The position numbers were made by a program, and so were the translations under genes. Source: Bacillota bacterium (GTDB lineage Bacteria > Bacillota > Sulfobacillia > Sulfobacillales > JAIMBI01). From it: 64,000 nt of DNA. The stretch spans positions 1 through 64,000 of the forward strand of contig JAJZWV010000005.1 in NCBI GenBank assembly GCA_021846505.1, given 5' to 3'. The notes under the pieces were generated by a model. The model was not told the origin of the DNA. It made no database searches and worked only from the letters and a program-made list of their open reading frames with translations. Positions 27,001 through 36,346 of the stretch are shown in pieces; position 1 is the stretch's first letter; each line of letters starts with the position of its first letter.

Positions 27001-29142
27001 ATCCACCCGCATGAGGCCGCACTGCTCCAAGTTGGGCTGGGCCAGGCGCCACCCGCGCTGCAGATCCTCGTACACCCGGTATTCAATCAGGTGGGACAGC
27101 GCCCGCTCGGCACGGGCTGCACCAGGCCCAAAGGTGGCGCCGCCGTGGGCATACGACCCCGGCGGCAGCCCATATGCGGCCACCACCGCCTCCGCGATGG
27201 TGGGAGAACTGAGCCGGCCCGCCGCGGCGAGCGCACTGTAGAGCGCCGCCCGAAACTGGGTGGTGCGCACAAAGTCGTTGAAGTGGCCGGCTTGCAGCGA
27301 CGCGTCCTGGCGATTGTCGGTGAAGCTCAAAAGCTTGGCGGCCACATTGGCGTCGCCCGAGGCACGGAGCGCCGCCACCGCAGCCAGCGTCGTGAGGGTG
27401 GTGGCGGTGCTGCGCCCCGTTTGGCCAAAGCGCGTGACTTTCCGGTATTCGGACGCCCGGCCGTCATACGCGGCGCCACAATTCAGGCACAGCGGCAGTG
27501 GCCGCTGCAGCAGCCAGACCCGAGAGCCGGCTGGCGCCGCCACTCCGGGTGCCGCGATGGGCACCCGCCGCCGATAGGTGGTCTTGAGCCGGCGCACGCT
27601 GCCTTTGTGCTCAAACCAGTGGTCCGGCAAAGCGTCTTCATTGCCCGTCCAAAGGTTGTCAGCATCCCACAGCAAATACGCCCGCTGGTCGTCGGGCCGG
27701 TCGTCGGCCCAGGGCTCCACCGTGCCCGCCTCGGGGTCCCAGCAGGCGTCGTAGTACTCCTGGCCACACTCGCGGCAAAACAGCAGAGTCCAAAGCGCCC
27801 GCGGCGCGGCGTCCGGCGCGTCCGGGCTTGGGGGAGCCAGCGCTTGCTGGGTCAAAGTCACATAGCGGTCGGAAGGCGCCTCCAGCGTGGCATACACCGC
27901 GCCGCCCCCGCTGAGAAACTGGTGCAGCCGAAATGCAAACACCGGCTCGCCGTTGGCAATGGTGAGCGCGTTGCCCCGCTCCAGCCATGCGGTGAGGCGG
28001 CCCTTCGCGTCTTCCGAGGAGACACCGGCCGCCTGGGCCAGGCGTGCCACCGCTTCCTCGAAGCGAATGGGCGGGCGCCGGCGGGGCGCCCCATCTCCTC
28101 CCACCAAGCCCAGCTCCATCTCAATCCAGGCCGCCATGGGGTGGCACACAAACGCCTCGGCGGTATCGGGTACGTCGTCCATGAGCGCAGCGCGCGTGGC
28201 CGCGCCTGCGGCCGGCGGGGACCCCACCGTGCGCCGCACCAGCGTTTCCTCCACCACCCGGTCCGCGGTGACCGGCTCGCCAAACATAGTGCGCGCCACC
28301 TCCGCAGCTGCTGCCTTGCGGCTCAGGCCGTCGGCGCCGGGGCCACTGGCGATGGTGGCGCTGGTGCCGACGCAGATAAGGTCGGGGCGCGCGCTGCGCT
28401 CTTTTAAGCGGCGGATGAGCAGCGACACATCGGCGCCCTGCCGGCCCCGGTACGTGTGCAGCTCGTCAAACACTAAAAAGCGCAGCTGGCGGGTGGCTTG
28501 GGTCAGCAGCAGTCGATCCGTGGGGCGGGTCAGCATCAGCTCGAGCATCACATAGTTGGTCAGCAGAATGTTGGGCTGGGTGTCTAAGATGCGCTGCCGC
28601 TCTTCGTCGCGGGTTTCCCCGGTATAACGATCGAAGGTAACCGGGCTTGCCGGGTGCTGGCGCGAAAACGCCTTCAGCGCCTCCAGCTGGCTGTTGATGA
28701 GCGCGTTCATGGGGTACACCAGCAGCGCCTTCACACCCGGACCCGGCGCCTCTTGGGCCAGCCAGTCGTAGATGGGCAGCAAGTAGGTCAAGCTTTTCCC
28801 TGAGCCCGTGCCGGTGGTGACTAGGTACGAGACACCCTGGTGCGCAAGATCCAGCGCATCTTCTTGGTGTTGGTACAGGCGGAGGGACTGGCCATCCGGC
28901 ACCCGGAAAAACGCAGCCGCGTCACGCCCCACCAGACCGGCGGCGCTCAGCTCTTCGACGGTGCGCCCCGCCTGATACGCGGGGTTCAGCTGGACCAGAG
29001 GATCCGGCCACAAGGCTCCGCCCTTTAGCGAGGCCCGCACATGGCCATCGATCCGCTCATCGCGAATCTTGATGAAGCTCTCCACGTATCCCTGGTACTC
29101 GTCCACCACGCGGTCTCGCAGCTGAAATACGTCCAGTGCCAT
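24091..29142 (-). CDS. DEAD/DEAH helicase with DUF1998-like Cys cluster (COG1205/YprA-like) and C-terminal nuclease-like domain
   Basis: 'LVTTGTGSGKSLTYLLP', 'FDELHTYRGRQGADVSLLIRRL', 'YAQRSGRAGRGG'; DUF1998-like 'CVNACYLCLMSYGNQRVHRMLNRHLI'; C-terminal 'EADLFYRRAGRLGVAVFVDGPQHDAP...RGYRVVVLRYDE' PD-(D/E)XK/Vsr-like. Confidence 0.88.
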   Translation of the reverse strand: MALDVFQLRDRVVDEYQGYVESFIKIRDERIDGHVRASLKGGALWPDPLVQLNPAYQAGRTVEELSAAGLVGRDAAAFFRVPDGQSLRLYQHQEDALDLAHQGVSYLVTTGTGSGKSLTYLLPIYDWLAQEAPGPGVKALLVYPMNALINSQLEALKAFSRQHPASPVTFDRYTGETRDEERQRILDTQPNILLTNYVMLELMLTRPTDRLLLTQATRQLRFLVFDELHTYRGRQGADVSLLIRRLKERSARPDLICVGTSATIASGPGADGLSRKAAAAEVARTMFGEPVTADRVVEETLVRRTVGSPPAAGAATRAALMDDVPDTAEAFVCHPMAAWIEMELGLVGGDGAPRRRPPIRFEEAVARLAQAAGVSSEDAKGRLTAWLERGNALTIANGEPVFAFRLHQFLSGGGAVYATLEAPSDRYVTLTQQALAPPSPDAPDAAPRALWTLLFCRECGQEYYDACWDPEAGTVEPWADDRPDDQRAYLLWDADNLWTGNEDALPDHWFEHKGSVRRLKTTYRRRVPIAAPGVAAPAGSRVWLLQRPLPLCLNCGAAYDGRASEYRKVTRFGQTGRSTATTLTTLAAVAALRASGDANVAAKLLSFTDNRQDASLQAGHFNDFVRTTQFRAALYSALAAAGRLSSPTIAEAVVAAYGLPPGSYAHGGATFGPGAARAERALSHLIEYRVYEDLQRGWRLAQPNLEQCGLMRVDYEGLAEFCASEAAWAGHPVLAEAAPAVRETAVRGLLDYMRRDLAIDARALDYSAQREMVTVVEQTLDDLWHPGRVGSLAQPVSFAPEGGDPDRRTKSLGPRSALGQYLRRPDTWKRADAMTEAEYNSFIRALLELLRGQFLAKRTDGYQVMAASLAWCVGDGTPAVDPVRQKFMNTDRAASQQRRANQFFRDLYQDMSRHGQGMEGREHTAQVPAVLRQQREAAFRDGKLSALFCSPTMELGIDISDLRMVHLRNVPPTPANYAQRSGRAGRGGRSALVVSFASEGNGHDQYFFRRPVDMVAGEVRAAQLDLSSEDLVKAHIQAMWLGRSGINLRNSIQDVLQLDDDALPFTDDIERARHLAPAAAQDVAASAERALAALLADGAITRDFIAATVNEAPTALDRAFERWRGLYRTVMRQRALADRGVVQSRSQRDREMAKRQRMTAEHEQALLLNQGQSSESDFYPYRYLAAEGFLPGYNFPRLPLQLVLPVRDESHVISRPRFLALREFGPRNRVYHEGQSFQVDRIHLPAQGLEDLLDEARVCQQCGAWLSTEIRDLCPHCESGLDGASSEFLGSLLQMPTSSARPSRRITSDDEERIRTGYDIETYVEFQRDEPAETVIVGSDAGPLLEVTYAPQAQLHQVNHGWRRTQAPHQGFALDQATGRWNKNPSEGSDEEDGDDGQGGPGATTTRAGIRPWVKDTRNALLLRVVPTPVPEGFRESLTAALSRAIGLAFHLEDREIADALLGKGDTGRILFWENAEGGTATWAQMMARPAIWGELAQTALELCHFDPRDGSERPAEVDPCVNACYLCLMSYGNQRVHRMLNRHLIRDFLLELASAAPSAAGSGAPHRDEQYRTLLAQADPHSSEHEVLQALWEGGYRLPDLAQVRPEADVYAEADLFYRRAGRLGVAVFVDGPQHDAPTRQQHDVAERGELRERGYRVVVLRYDEPWVDQFQRYPEVFGRPG

Positions 29143-29163
29143 AGGCCCCTCCGTTCAGTCCTG

Positions 29164-32100
29164 TCAGCCAGCCGGCTGGGTGCGCTTGCGATCTTGAAAG
29201 CGATATGCCAGGGCGTCGTAGGCGGCCAGCACCAATCGCTCCGTCCGATATTCGCCGTACGCTCTGAGTTCGCCCCGCTTCAAGGTGGGGAACGTCTTGC
29301 CGGGAAAGCCGGACCCCTTCACGGATTGTGGGTCCAAAATGTATTGGAGCTCCGTGCGGCTCAGCCCATACAGATGCGCGTAGTACCCATCCAACTCGGC
29401 GCGCAACACCGCCCGCCGGTCAGGATCCCATGCAAACGGCGCGCCGTCGTACCCAATATCGCGGGCAAACGGCTGCAACTCCCACGCCGTATACACCAAC
29501 TCCACCACCCGCTGCGTAATGAACGCCACGTCCGCAGGGGAATAGGCTTCAGGAGGCAAGATGGGGAATTGCTTCAGCAGAAAGTAGCTCAGGTGAGTGC
29601 CCCCTACCTTCTGGCGGGCCACATAGTCGGTTGCGATGCTGTTGAGGTTTGCCATCAGCGTTGTCGACGCGACCGAGCCCTCGCACGGAAAAACCAAGGG
29701 CAGTTCATCCCCTGCACCGGCCCAAGGAACCACGGCCGCCAGTACCGTGCGTTCGTTGGTCGCGTTGGTGATGTTCCGAAACCCGATGAACCACTGGTGA
29801 TGCCAATCCGTCGGCACCCGCTCCTCCACCTCTCGCTTGTCCACCCAATAGTGGGGCGTGACGCGAAAGTCGGGATCGCTGCGCTCGGCATCGGTGGTGT
29901 CGCGCACTTGGCCGCCGTCGTAGGTGCCCCAGCGGTGATCAAACTGGTGCATCATCTTGGCCTCGTACAGCGGCACCCGATCAGGCCCCGGCTCACTGCG
30001 AAACAGGTGGCTGTCATTGGCCATGTCCATCATGCGCGAAAACTGTATGCCCCAAGGGTTCTCATGGGTCCCCTCGTTGATCAGCACGGGCACTCGGCGG
30101 TAAATGCCGGCCGTAATTTCCGCGTCGGCGCGGGTACGGAACACGGGGCATGTGGCCGTGTTGGGGTTCACCTGCACCAAATCTGGGCGGGTGAGGTCAA
30201 ACACCCGCATGCGATCACGCATGTCTTCAACGTGCTCTAAGAAGAACCCGAAGTGCGCCCGCTCCACGGGTCGGCTGTCAAGCGTCAGCAAACCGAACTT
30301 GTAGCTACTGTGGACTCCCGGAAACAGCTTGGCCCGGTTTTCGAAGTCATAGAGTGACCGCAGCTGCCTCTGTTTGAGAAGGTCGCCGAAGAAATCCCGA
30401 TAGGTGTAGTCCGTGGCAATGGCCGTGGGAACGACCACGCCGGCCATGCCTTGAGGGCCCATTAGGTCGCGGGCCAGCTCGGCGAACAGCGCGTAGGTGT
30501 TGACGTCCCCCACACCGCCAAAGGGGAATCGGCCGCTGGTGCGGGCAAAGCCGCTGGCGGCCTCCGCCTCGTGGCTGGCTTGCTGAAACTCCCGCCACAG
30601 AGCCGGGTCCTCTGCCTGCAGCCGCTCGACGCTCTCCACCCGCCGTGCCCGGTTGGCGGCCCGCGCCACCTCCGGCCGCCGGGCCTGAAACCACTCCTTT
30701 TGCTGCAGCTTGACGCGCTCCCACGGAGGATTGCCGAGCACCGCGTCAAAGCCGCCGCGGTGAAATACCTCGGGGAACTCCAGTGGCCAGTGAAAGAAAT
30801 GGTGCTCCCGTGCGAGCTGGTTGGCGTACGCCACGACGGCGTTGGATACCTCTTGGTCCCTGGCCGCCTGCTGCAGGTGCACGGTGGTGGGCACCCGCAT
30901 TTCATTGTCGGGCGTGAGCTCCGCAAAAAACGGGGCCACGGCCAGGTTGGCCCGCTGCCAGTCCCGCTGCCAGACGGGGTTCAGATCGCGGCTTTGCTGA
31001 TACTGGCTTTCCTTCGCATGCACCGCGTCCACGCTGTCGCTCTTCATCCGGTCGAGCTGATTGTAAGACTGCGCCAGCGCGTCCAGTTGCCAGCTGTCCG
31101 CGGCGCGGGGGTCAAGGGATTCGAAGTGCTGGACTCCTCGTTTCTCGGCGGTGTTGCGCTTCTTAAGACGTTGGGCGGGCGCCTTGTCGTCCCCGGTCTT
31201 CACCAGGAAAGCCCCATCTGGCACGGACACCTCGGGGGCTTGCAGGTCAAACACCCCCACCAGGCTGTCTCCCAGGCGGATGCGGTGGTCCAGGAACGAC
31301 AGCGGCTGGCCAGGCGTGTGGCCCTCAATCCATAGCGCCACCTTGCACAGGTCCACGGCCAGCGGGTTTTTGTCCACCCCGTAGATGGAGTGCTCAATTA
31401 CCTCGCGCAGGGCCACGCGAAATTGGTCAGGGGTGGGCTCCTGCTCCTGAAACCGCGCCTGGGCCACCGCCCGCGCGATGGCGCGAGCCGCGGCCAGCAG
31501 GAAGTGGCCCGATCCGCACGCAGGATCGCAGACGGTCAGCGACAGCAGCGCCGAGACCGGGTCCGGCTCCCGCTTGCGCTCTTCAATCAGGTGGCTCAGG
31601 GAGCTTTCGATGAGCGCCCCCACAAGCTCCGGCGGTGTGTAGTAGGAGCCGGTCGACTTGCGGTCGGAGCCGGCCGACAGCTCAAACGCCCAGCGCTCGC
31701 CGTCCTGCACCCACTGGGGCGTGTAGTCCAGGAGGCTCTCATAGACGCTTCCCAGCTCTTCCACATCCAGCGCGGCATAGTTCACCCGGCGCCGCTCTTC
31801 CCCCGGCAGCACCGTGATGGGGCGTAGGGCTGCCAGCAGCACGTGGTTTTCCAGCCCCGCCTGCATGAGATGCGGCAGCGCGCTCGCGGAAAATAGCTGG
31901 CCATTTAGAGCGGGGATGGGCAGTGGCGACTCACCGTCGGGGTGGGAGGCAAACAGCTCGAACGTCGACAGCAGCCCCTGCCACAAGTCCGAGAATCCCG
32001 ACGGCATGGACCGCGTGGCATGGTGGTCCACCAAGCGCCGCAGCCGCTCCATGCCAAAGGCCTCTTCGTAGATGAACATATAGGGGGAAGAGTCGTCGCT

Positions 32101-33012
32101 GTCCGGCAGCAGCAGGTGCCGCTCCTCGGCCACCATGAGAAACAGGAGCCGATATATCAGCCGGAGCAATTCGCGGTAGTACTCACCGGCCGACAGCACG
32201 CCGCTGGCCGCGGCCGATCTTAGGGCGGCATTGTCGGGGTGCTGCAGAAACCCACTGCCCAAGGTGTCCAGGGCCTGCTTGACCCCGTCGCGCAGCCCGT
32301 CGCGGATGCGCCCCCCTTCACTGTGCGCCCGGCTGGCGTACTGCTCAATCCATGAGGTGGGCGCCGCGTCCACGCTCAGGGGAAACCGAGAGACATGGCA
32401 CAGCCGATACAGGGCGCGGAAATCGTCATACAGGCCGCCGTCCATCATGGCGGCCAAATCCCATTCTATAAAGCTGGGGCGCGCCACCCGCTGGGTGGCC
32501 CGCAAGAGCCACAGCTTTGCGCCATTGCTTAACAGGGCCCACACATGATCGCTGCGGTTCAAATACTCCTGCACCATCGCGTAGGGACTCCGCTTTTGGC
32601 CCTTGGCTTTCTGGCCCAGCGGTGTGGAGAAGCCGACCAGGTGCACCGGCAGCCCCTCTGGCCCACCACACCGGTGGGAAATGTGATACGTCTCGCCCGA
32701 TTCATTCACGGTGGCCGCTTGATTCTGATACACGAGCTCGTAGCCGAGCACGCGAAGCAGCGGGCGCAGCCACTGATCCCGCGTGGCGCCGGTATCGGAC
32801 CCCGCCACCCGATGCAGCGACAGCTGCAGGCTCTTCCAGGCCGACCGCGCTTCCGTCCAGGCGCGATTCAGCTCGGCTTCCAACTCCGCCTCGGCCGAGA
32901 AGCCAAACGCCTTGGCTCGCTGGTCGGGCTCCTTGCTTTCCAGCAGCTGCACCAAGATGTCCTCCGGCAGCAGCCCGCCCTCGGACCGGTAAGTGGTATA
33001 GGTCGAGTGCAT
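29164..33012 (-). CDS. N6-adenine DNA methyltransferase, large Eco57I/DrmMI/PglX-like
   Basis: SAM motif I 'VCDPACGSGHFLLAAARAIA', catalytic 'FDAVLGNPPWERVKLQQKEWF'; 1282 aa. Confidence 0.9.
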   Translation of the reverse strand: MHSTYTTYRSEGGLLPEDILVQLLESKEPDQRAKAFGFSAEAELEAELNRAWTEARSAWKSLQLSLHRVAGSDTGATRDQWLRPLLRVLGYELVYQNQAATVNESGETYHISHRCGGPEGLPVHLVGFSTPLGQKAKGQKRSPYAMVQEYLNRSDHVWALLSNGAKLWLLRATQRVARPSFIEWDLAAMMDGGLYDDFRALYRLCHVSRFPLSVDAAPTSWIEQYASRAHSEGGRIRDGLRDGVKQALDTLGSGFLQHPDNAALRSAAASGVLSAGEYYRELLRLIYRLLFLMVAEERHLLLPDSDDSSPYMFIYEEAFGMERLRRLVDHHATRSMPSGFSDLWQGLLSTFELFASHPDGESPLPIPALNGQLFSASALPHLMQAGLENHVLLAALRPITVLPGEERRRVNYAALDVEELGSVYESLLDYTPQWVQDGERWAFELSAGSDRKSTGSYYTPPELVGALIESSLSHLIEERKREPDPVSALLSLTVCDPACGSGHFLLAAARAIARAVAQARFQEQEPTPDQFRVALREVIEHSIYGVDKNPLAVDLCKVALWIEGHTPGQPLSFLDHRIRLGDSLVGVFDLQAPEVSVPDGAFLVKTGDDKAPAQRLKKRNTAEKRGVQHFESLDPRAADSWQLDALAQSYNQLDRMKSDSVDAVHAKESQYQQSRDLNPVWQRDWQRANLAVAPFFAELTPDNEMRVPTTVHLQQAARDQEVSNAVVAYANQLAREHHFFHWPLEFPEVFHRGGFDAVLGNPPWERVKLQQKEWFQARRPEVARAANRARRVESVERLQAEDPALWREFQQASHEAEAASGFARTSGRFPFGGVGDVNTYALFAELARDLMGPQGMAGVVVPTAIATDYTYRDFFGDLLKQRQLRSLYDFENRAKLFPGVHSSYKFGLLTLDSRPVERAHFGFFLEHVEDMRDRMRVFDLTRPDLVQVNPNTATCPVFRTRADAEITAGIYRRVPVLINEGTHENPWGIQFSRMMDMANDSHLFRSEPGPDRVPLYEAKMMHQFDHRWGTYDGGQVRDTTDAERSDPDFRVTPHYWVDKREVEERVPTDWHHQWFIGFRNITNATNERTVLAAVVPWAGAGDELPLVFPCEGSVASTTLMANLNSIATDYVARQKVGGTHLSYFLLKQFPILPPEAYSPADVAFITQRVVELVYTAWELQPFARDIGYDGAPFAWDPDRRAVLRAELDGYYAHLYGLSRTELQYILDPQSVKGSGFPGKTFPTLKRGELRAYGEYRTERLVLAAYDALAYRFQDRKRTQPAG

Positions 33013-35948
33013 CAGCGATTCCCCCCCGGCACCAGTACATAGACGCCCAGCCAGTCGGGCGCATAGGCATGGACCTGCACCCGCCCATCTACTAGCACGC
33101 CTCGAAGCCGCCGATAGGTCTCCTCAATTTCGCGCACACGCCCCTGCACCTGCTCGCCGATGGCGCTGGCCTCGGCGGCCAGCAACTCCAGGCCCCACTC
33201 GAGAGCTTCCTGCCGCTCGGCGAGGCTGTCGAAGTCGCTCACGGGCCGCGCCGACTCAGCCAGCACGCGATATTCTCTGGCATTCGGGTGCCAGTTGTCG
33301 GCCCGGCCGCGCTGCCAGCCTGCCACCATCACTTCTTCGGCAAAGCGCGCGGGCCCACTCCCTTCGCGCATCAAGTAGCGCAAGCGGCCCAGCGCGATCA
33401 CCGTGCGCCGGCTCACCGCGTCGGTGACGATGGCGCCGGCGCGCGCCACGCGGTGGCTCTCACCGCGGCCCAGCCCGGCCCGCAGCACGCGCTCCGCCCA
33501 CTCGCGCACCCACGGGTGCGTGCGGTCCAGGACCAGCCCCGCGCCGACGCTGTGGGGGTCGGTATTGATCGCGACCGCGTCCACCCGCGGCGGCCGATAG
33601 CGGCCGAGCGCTGCCGCCGGCACCGTCAGGCTGGTGCCCGCTCTCACCGCCACGCGCTGCTCCCACCGGGTCAGTGCCCGCTCCAAAAACCGCGCGATGG
33701 TCTCCGGGCTGCCCAGCACCTCTTCGGTTTGCTCCCACAAAGTTGATACGTCCTCGGGGCTGATGCGGCCCTGCGCGAAGCGACTCCGATTTTTCAGCTC
33801 GCGCTCAGCGGCCCGGTCCCAGTCGATGTGCAGCTGCTGTGCGGCCGGCTCCGCGGAAAAATCCGCGCCAAAGTCCATCGTGAGCTGCTGGGTCTGCGGC
33901 GCCGTAAAAAAGTACTTCACCAGCGCGTCGACGACCGCCTCGCTGTCGACGGGGACGGGCACCGTAATGCCCAGCGCCTTGAAAATCGCCCGCGCCTTCT
34001 TGATCAAGACGTTCAGCACGGCCGCATCAATGGGGTTGTTTTGGCCGTAGAGCAGGACCGTCTGCACCGTCGGCCGAATCTGCCCGTAGCGGTCGACACG
34101 GCCCTCGCGCTGCTCCAGCCGATTGGGGTTCCACGGCAAGTCGTAGTGCACTACGGCATCAAAGCCCGTCTGAAGGTCAATGCCTTCCGACAGGCAGTCG
34201 GTGGCCACCAGCACGCGCATGGGCTCGGCCACCAGTTCCTCCAGCCGCCGGGCCCGCTCCTCGTCCGGCATCTGGCCGGTGACGGCCAGCACCCGCAAGG
34301 CACGCCACTCCTTGCCGAGGGTCTCCTGCAGCCGCGCTTGGACATAGTGGGCCGTCGCGACGAACCGGCAAAACACGATGGGGTGCCCTCCGGCGCGCAC
34401 AAGATTGCTCACGGCGTCTACCAGGGCCGCCAGCTTGCGGTCGCCGCGCGGCACGGATTGCAGCGCCACTGCTTCCCGCCGCAGCGCCAGGAGGCGGCGG
34501 CGGTCTCCGTCGTGGACCACGGCCTCTTCCACCGCGTCGATGGGGAGGTCATCACGCGCCAGCTCATCGGTCATGACATCCAAAATCTGCGGGCGGCGCA
34601 AGGCGTCCAACTCGGCGGCGGTGCCCACGCCGCCGTCTTGCCCGGCTGCCTCCGATCCCTCTGCGAACGCGAACCCGCCCTCAAGGTTTGTGCCATCGCC
34701 AGCCTGCAGGTCGCGATCCAGCCGCCGCGACAGCGCGTCGGCCGCCGCGGCGGGGCTAGACATGACGCTGCGCAGCAGCGCCAGCGCAGCCCAATAGCGC
34801 ACGCGCTGGTGGCGCTCGGGCAGGCCGGGCGCCCCGTTCACCAGCTCTCGGGTGAATCGCCAGACGTTCTGATACAGGGCGTCATACGCGGGACTTAGCT
34901 GGTAGGGCACCTCCAGCGACTCGCGGACCGGGAACGGGGTGTCGGCGCCCATCCACGCCTGCACGTCGCCACGGCGGCGCTGGACCAGATGCTGGGCCAG
35001 CCGCCGCTCCATGAGGCCATCTAGCTTGCCGCCCTCCTGGAGAGCCCCCTCAAAGTCCGGGTGCACCAGCCCCATCAGGGAGGCAAACGCTTCGGCCACG
35101 CCGCTGTGGGGTGTGGCGGTCAGGAGCAGCAAGTGTCGGGCGGGGTCTTGGGCCAGCGCGGCCACCAGCCGATGCCGCTGCTGCTGCTCATGGCCCGTCT
35201 TGGTGCCGGGGTCAGCCACCCCATGCGCCTCATCCACGATGACCAAGTCCGGGCAGCCCGCGAGAAACGCCTCCCGGTAGCGCTCGCCCTTGACGAAGTC
35301 CGTGCTGAGAATGAGGTGGGGATAGGCGGAAAAGACGCTTTTGGGGGCCGCGGCATCTTCCAGCCGCCGTATGGTGCTGCTCCGTACCACCACGGCCTCT
35401 AAGCCAAACTTACTTTGCAGCTCGTGGTGCCACTGCTCGCACAGCGGCGGCGGGCACAGCACCGCCACTCTCCGCACGATGCCCCGCTCCAGCAGCTCTT
35501 TCGCAATGAGGCCCGCCTCAATGGTTTTGCCAATCCCGACGTCGTCAGCGATAAGCAGGCGCACCGGATCCAGCCGGAGCGCCATGATGAGCGGCACCAG
35601 CTGGTAGGGCCGCGGGCGGACACTCACCTGGCCCAGCGACGAAAGTGGCCCCGCCCCGCTGCGCAGCGCAATCCGCGCCGCATCCCGCAGCAGCGCTCCG
35701 CCCGCAAAGTCGCCCATGTCCGCCACCGTCGGCGCCGGCCACTCAGCCGGTGACAAGTCTCGTGCCGCCGGCCAATACACCGCAAGCCGCTCGGCTTCCG
35801 TGCCGTAGAGGGGATTGAGATACAAAAGCTGGTGCTCTAGGTCCAGCCGCTCCACAATCCAGTCGCGGCCGCGAAATTGGACCAGCGATCCCACGGCCGC
35901 CGGGCTTTCCGCCGATGCCAGGCTAGGCGCCATCAATTGCTGACTCAC
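33012..35948 (-). CDS. SNF2/SWI2-family helicase, DrmD-like
   Basis: 'RPYQLVPLIMALRLDPVRLLIADDVGIGKTIEAGLIAKELL', 'LVIVDEAHG', 'LVATDCLSEGIDLQTGFDAVVHYDLPWNPNRLEQREGRVDRYGQ'; stop/start overlap TGATG with the MTase. Confidence 0.92.
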   Translation of the reverse strand: MSQQLMAPSLASAESPAAVGSLVQFRGRDWIVERLDLEHQLLYLNPLYGTEAERLAVYWPAARDLSPAEWPAPTVADMGDFAGGALLRDAARIALRSGAGPLSSLGQVSVRPRPYQLVPLIMALRLDPVRLLIADDVGIGKTIEAGLIAKELLERGIVRRVAVLCPPPLCEQWHHELQSKFGLEAVVVRSSTIRRLEDAAAPKSVFSAYPHLILSTDFVKGERYREAFLAGCPDLVIVDEAHGVADPGTKTGHEQQQRHRLVAALAQDPARHLLLLTATPHSGVAEAFASLMGLVHPDFEGALQEGGKLDGLMERRLAQHLVQRRRGDVQAWMGADTPFPVRESLEVPYQLSPAYDALYQNVWRFTRELVNGAPGLPERHQRVRYWAALALLRSVMSSPAAAADALSRRLDRDLQAGDGTNLEGGFAFAEGSEAAGQDGGVGTAAELDALRRPQILDVMTDELARDDLPIDAVEEAVVHDGDRRRLLALRREAVALQSVPRGDRKLAALVDAVSNLVRAGGHPIVFCRFVATAHYVQARLQETLGKEWRALRVLAVTGQMPDEERARRLEELVAEPMRVLVATDCLSEGIDLQTGFDAVVHYDLPWNPNRLEQREGRVDRYGQIRPTVQTVLLYGQNNPIDAAVLNVLIKKARAIFKALGITVPVPVDSEAVVDALVKYFFTAPQTQQLTMDFGADFSAEPAAQQLHIDWDRAAERELKNRSRFAQGRISPEDVSTLWEQTEEVLGSPETIARFLERALTRWEQRVAVRAGTSLTVPAAALGRYRPPRVDAVAINTDPHSVGAGLVLDRTHPWVREWAERVLRAGLGRGESHRVARAGAIVTDAVSRRTVIALGRLRYLMREGSGPARFAEEVMVAGWQRGRADNWHPNAREYRVLAESARPVSDFDSLAERQEALEWGLELLAAEASAIGEQVQGRVREIEETYRRLRGVLVDGRVQVHAYAPDWLGVYVLVPGGNR

Positions 35949-35960
35949 GCATTACACCTC

Positions 35961-35989
35961 TAAGTGCGGATAGCACTGCTACCCACTTA
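35961..35989. promoter_or_regulatory. Long imperfect palindrome (possible operator or hairpin) just upstream of the SNF2 gene start
   Basis: TAAGTG-c-GG-a-TAGCA-C-TGCTA-CC-CACTTA: 13 pairable bases with two 1-nt bulges, 12 bp upstream of ATG 35948. Confidence 0.6.
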
Positions 35990-36040
35990 CTGTATGGCCG
36001 GTTCTATACCGCGGGGCGATTTCCCTGCTCACGTCCCGCA

Positions 36041-36346
36041 TCAGCGTGCAGGCGCTCGCCGAGGGGGTAGGTCATCGGTGGGCCGCCGTGACCAGGGGCC
36101 GCAGGAGCCCAAGCGCAGGGCCCCGTACCACACGCCGCGAATGGCGCCAAACGACAGGATAGCAGCCTTCATGTACTCCGAGCAGGTTGGTCGGTAGCGA
36201 CAGCGGGCGGGCCGGCGCCCAGAGATCTCCCGCTGATAACGCTCTATGAGCCGCACCAGCTGCGCCGCCGCCCTGCCGGGTTTACTGGTGCTCAAGGCCG
36301 CTGTTCCTGATGGCCATCTGGACAATGCGCGCGGTCTCCTGGGCAT
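36041..36346 (-). CDS. yidD: YidD-family membrane protein insertion efficiency factor
   Basis: 'RLIERYQREISGRRPARCRYRPTCSEYMKAAILSFGAIRGVWYGALRLGSCGPW'; true start likely internal (~36256). Confidence 0.85.
   Translation of the reverse strand: MPRRPRALSRWPSGTAALSTSKPGRAAAQLVRLIERYQREISGRRPARCRYRPTCSEYMKAAILSFGAIRGVWYGALRLGSCGPWSRRPTDDLPPRRAPAR

Noticed and set aside
24091-35948. Calling a complete canonical DISARM system
   Set aside because: No separate DrmB or PLD-type DrmC was visible; only the SNF2, MTase and helicase-DUF1998 parts are supported, so it is reported as DISARM-like.
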